DNA of 64,000 nucleotides, taken from Candidatus Roslinia caecavium. Lineage in GTDB: Bacteria; Bacillota; Clostridia; Monoglobales; Monoglobaceae. The translations under genes and the position numbers were made by a program. Positions within the stretch are counted from its first letter, which is position 1, and each line of letters starts with the position of its first letter. Under the pieces are notes generated by a model. The model was not told the DNA's origin, made no database searches, and was given only the letters and a program-made list of their open reading frames with translations. Below are positions 62,873-64,000 of this stretch, piece after piece. The stretch spans positions 1 to 64,000 of the forward strand of contig CAJFTO010000013.1 of the NCBI GenBank assembly GCA_904419955.1, given 5' to 3'.

Positions 62873-64000
62873 TTACGCGATCGCGACCGCTCCTCCGCTT
62901 TTGGTTATCGTATACTCCCGCGTATAGTCGGACTCCTCGCCCCGGGCTATCACCGTCAGCGTATGAACGCCGTCCGCCAGCATGCCGGCGCTCAGGTTAG
63001 TTCTAAAAGGTATTTCGGTCTTGGTATCGAGCCAAATCCCGTCTATATAATACTCGACCGAATTTGTGTACTGCTCGGGCTGATATACGTAGCCGTATAT
63101 AGGTATTATCTCGTCGGCGCCGTAAGACCTGCCGCCGTCAGCCTTAACAAAAGCGAACCTGGGCGTATCGCCGTAGGACATGAGATACTGCCCGTTTGAA
63201 AACGCCTCGTCCATGACCTCGACAAAGTCTGGTCTGTATTTCAGGTCGAAGCCGATTATCTCGCTCTCCATATCGTGGTTGAAGTATACTATGCTCTTAA
63301 GCTGCGGATACCTCATCGCGGCGTACCAGTACATGTTTCTGATCCTGACGTCGCCCCATCTGCCGACGTCCTCGTTTGTATAAGAAAACCGCGTCGCCAC
63401 GCCGCCCTCGCTTATCGCAAGCGGCTTGTTTATGTTATATTCTTCCATGAAATCGGTTATATACCTGAGCGAATTGGTCGTATATCCAAACTCGCCGAGG
63501 GTGAAATATATCTGCGCCTCGCGGCTGGTCACGATCTCAGCGTTGTCCTCGATCTCGAGACTGCTGAAGAAGTCCTTTTTGGAGAAGGACGACACGCCTA
63601 TCCAATCCACGTACTCGTCGCCCGGATAATAGAACCAAAAAGGTCTGTCCAAAGAGCCTCTGTCGTTAGGCGACCACATGACCGCGAAATTCGGGTATTC
63701 GTGAACGATGTCCGCGACCTTTCTGAAAGCCTTGACGTACGCCGACGGCGAATCGCCGAGATAGCCTATGTTCATCTCGCCGCCGAAACGGATTATTGTA
63801 GGCTTGTTATACGCCGCAAGATTGTCGAGCGTCTCTCTTATGTAACCCTCGTTCATATCGTTCAACGCGAGGTTTATATCCTGGATATTCCACGGGACCT
63901 GACTTACGCAGTCCTTCTCAGGGATCAGATAACTGCTCGGCTTAAAAAGCTGGGTCTGAAAATCGTCGAATTCTATATACGACGAATACATGCCGAAATC
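62873..64000 (-). CDS. GH26-like glycosidase, C-terminal part (5' end outside window)
   Basis: The frame is open to the right edge, so the gene's start is missing. 375 codons remain. Features like GH26 (beta-mannanase type) glycosidases: PTIIRFGGEMNIG (probable acid/base Glu), FAVMWSPNDRGS, YYPGDEYVDWIGVSSF and LAISEGG (probable nucleophile Glu). The last 90 residues look like an Ig-like/Big domain: VEYYIDGIWLDTKTEIPFRT and GVHTLTVIARG. It probably acts outside the cell on plant or microbial mannans, which is inferred. Confidence 0.75.
   Translation of the reverse strand, partial: DFGMYSSYIEFDDFQTQLFKPSSYLIPEKDCVSQVPWNIQDINLALNDMNEGYIRETLDNLAAYNKPTIIRFGGEMNIGYLGDSPSAYVKAFRKVADIVHEYPNFAVMWSPNDRGSLDRPFWFYYPGDEYVDWIGVSSFSKKDFFSSLEIEDNAEIVTSREAQIYFTLGEFGYTTNSLRYITDFMEEYNINKPLAISEGGVATRFSYTNEDVGRWGDVRIRNMYWYAAMRYPQLKSIVYFNHDMESEIIGFDLKYRPDFVEVMDEAFSNGQYLMSYGDTPRFAFVKADGGRSYGADEIIPIYGYVYQPEQYTNSVEYYIDGIWLDTKTEIPFRTNLSAGMLADGVHTLTVIARGEESDYTREYTITKSGGAVAIA

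Overview
The window looks like chromosomal DNA of a spore-forming, low-GC Gram-positive bacterium of the class Clostridia. The evidence is the set of sporulation genes (spoVM, spoIVA, spoIIP, yabP, yabQ), the HPr kinase hprK, the MurT/GatD lipid II amidation pair, the PASTA-domain kinase prkC with its phosphatase, mecA, and strong AGGAGG ribosome sites. No rRNA, tRNA, CRISPR array, prophage block or transposase was seen. Genus cannot be given from the sequence alone. TTG start codons are common: they are the best-supported starts for divIC, rsmD, prpC, hisF and at least two other genes.

Layout. 0-2.2 kb: the 5' part of a PHP-family phosphatase gene and hprK on the minus strand, then rpmB on the plus strand. 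2.3-7 kb (minus): yloU, fakA, recG, a small Arg-rich membrane protein and spoVM, the last two being short genes easily missed. 7-15.1 kb (minus): yhaO-yhaN, yebC, SPFH-nfeD, then yabP-yabQ-divIC-S1 protein. 15.4-19.4 kb (minus): an accessory block with a stalk-domain protein, VanZ, an HTH/DUF2975 operon with an operator-like palindrome, and mecA. 19.8-20.1 kb holds a promoter followed by what looks like a discrete structured RNA. 20.3-21.9 kb (plus): rsmD-coaD-coiled-coil protein. 22-25 kb (minus): membrane and secreted proteins of unknown role.

25.2-36.5 kb (minus): a conserved translation, cell-wall and signalling block, read fmt, zinc peptidase, rsmB, rlmN, prpC, prkC, then rsgA, rpe, thiN and def. 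In Bacillus the rpe-rsgA-prkC genes adjoin spoVM-rpmB-yloU; here the two halves are about 20 kb apart. 36.8-40.2 kb (minus): five small exported proteins, including a tandem pair of SLH-like paralogues. 40.4-42 kb (plus): hisH-hisF. 42-48.4 kb (minus): an HTH protein with 12-bp coding repeats, folC, gatD, murT, spoIVA. 48.7-52.6 kb (plus): asnB and a lipoprotein with a cysteine cluster. 52.6-55.7 kb (minus): an ArAE-like membrane protein, an AlkD-like protein and two tandem DUF975 proteins. 55.9-57.5 kb (plus): spoIIP. 57.7-62.6 kb (minus): a response regulator, histidine kinase, ABC ATPase and FtsX-type permease. The right edge is the 3' part of a GH26-like glycosidase gene.

The genes cooperate mainly in envelope biology and sporulation: SpoVM and SpoIVA build the coat basement layer, SpoIIP drives engulfment, YabP/YabQ act in cortex and coat formation, MurT/GatD amidates lipid II, and PrkC/PrpC senses wall fragments. 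The least explained parts are the RNA candidate at 19.8-20.06 kb, a set of short repeats that each include the stop codon of a gene (rpe, hisF, folC), the serine/glycine tail of PrkC, the SLH-like tandem pair, and the terminator that runs into the ribosome site of the ABC transporter.
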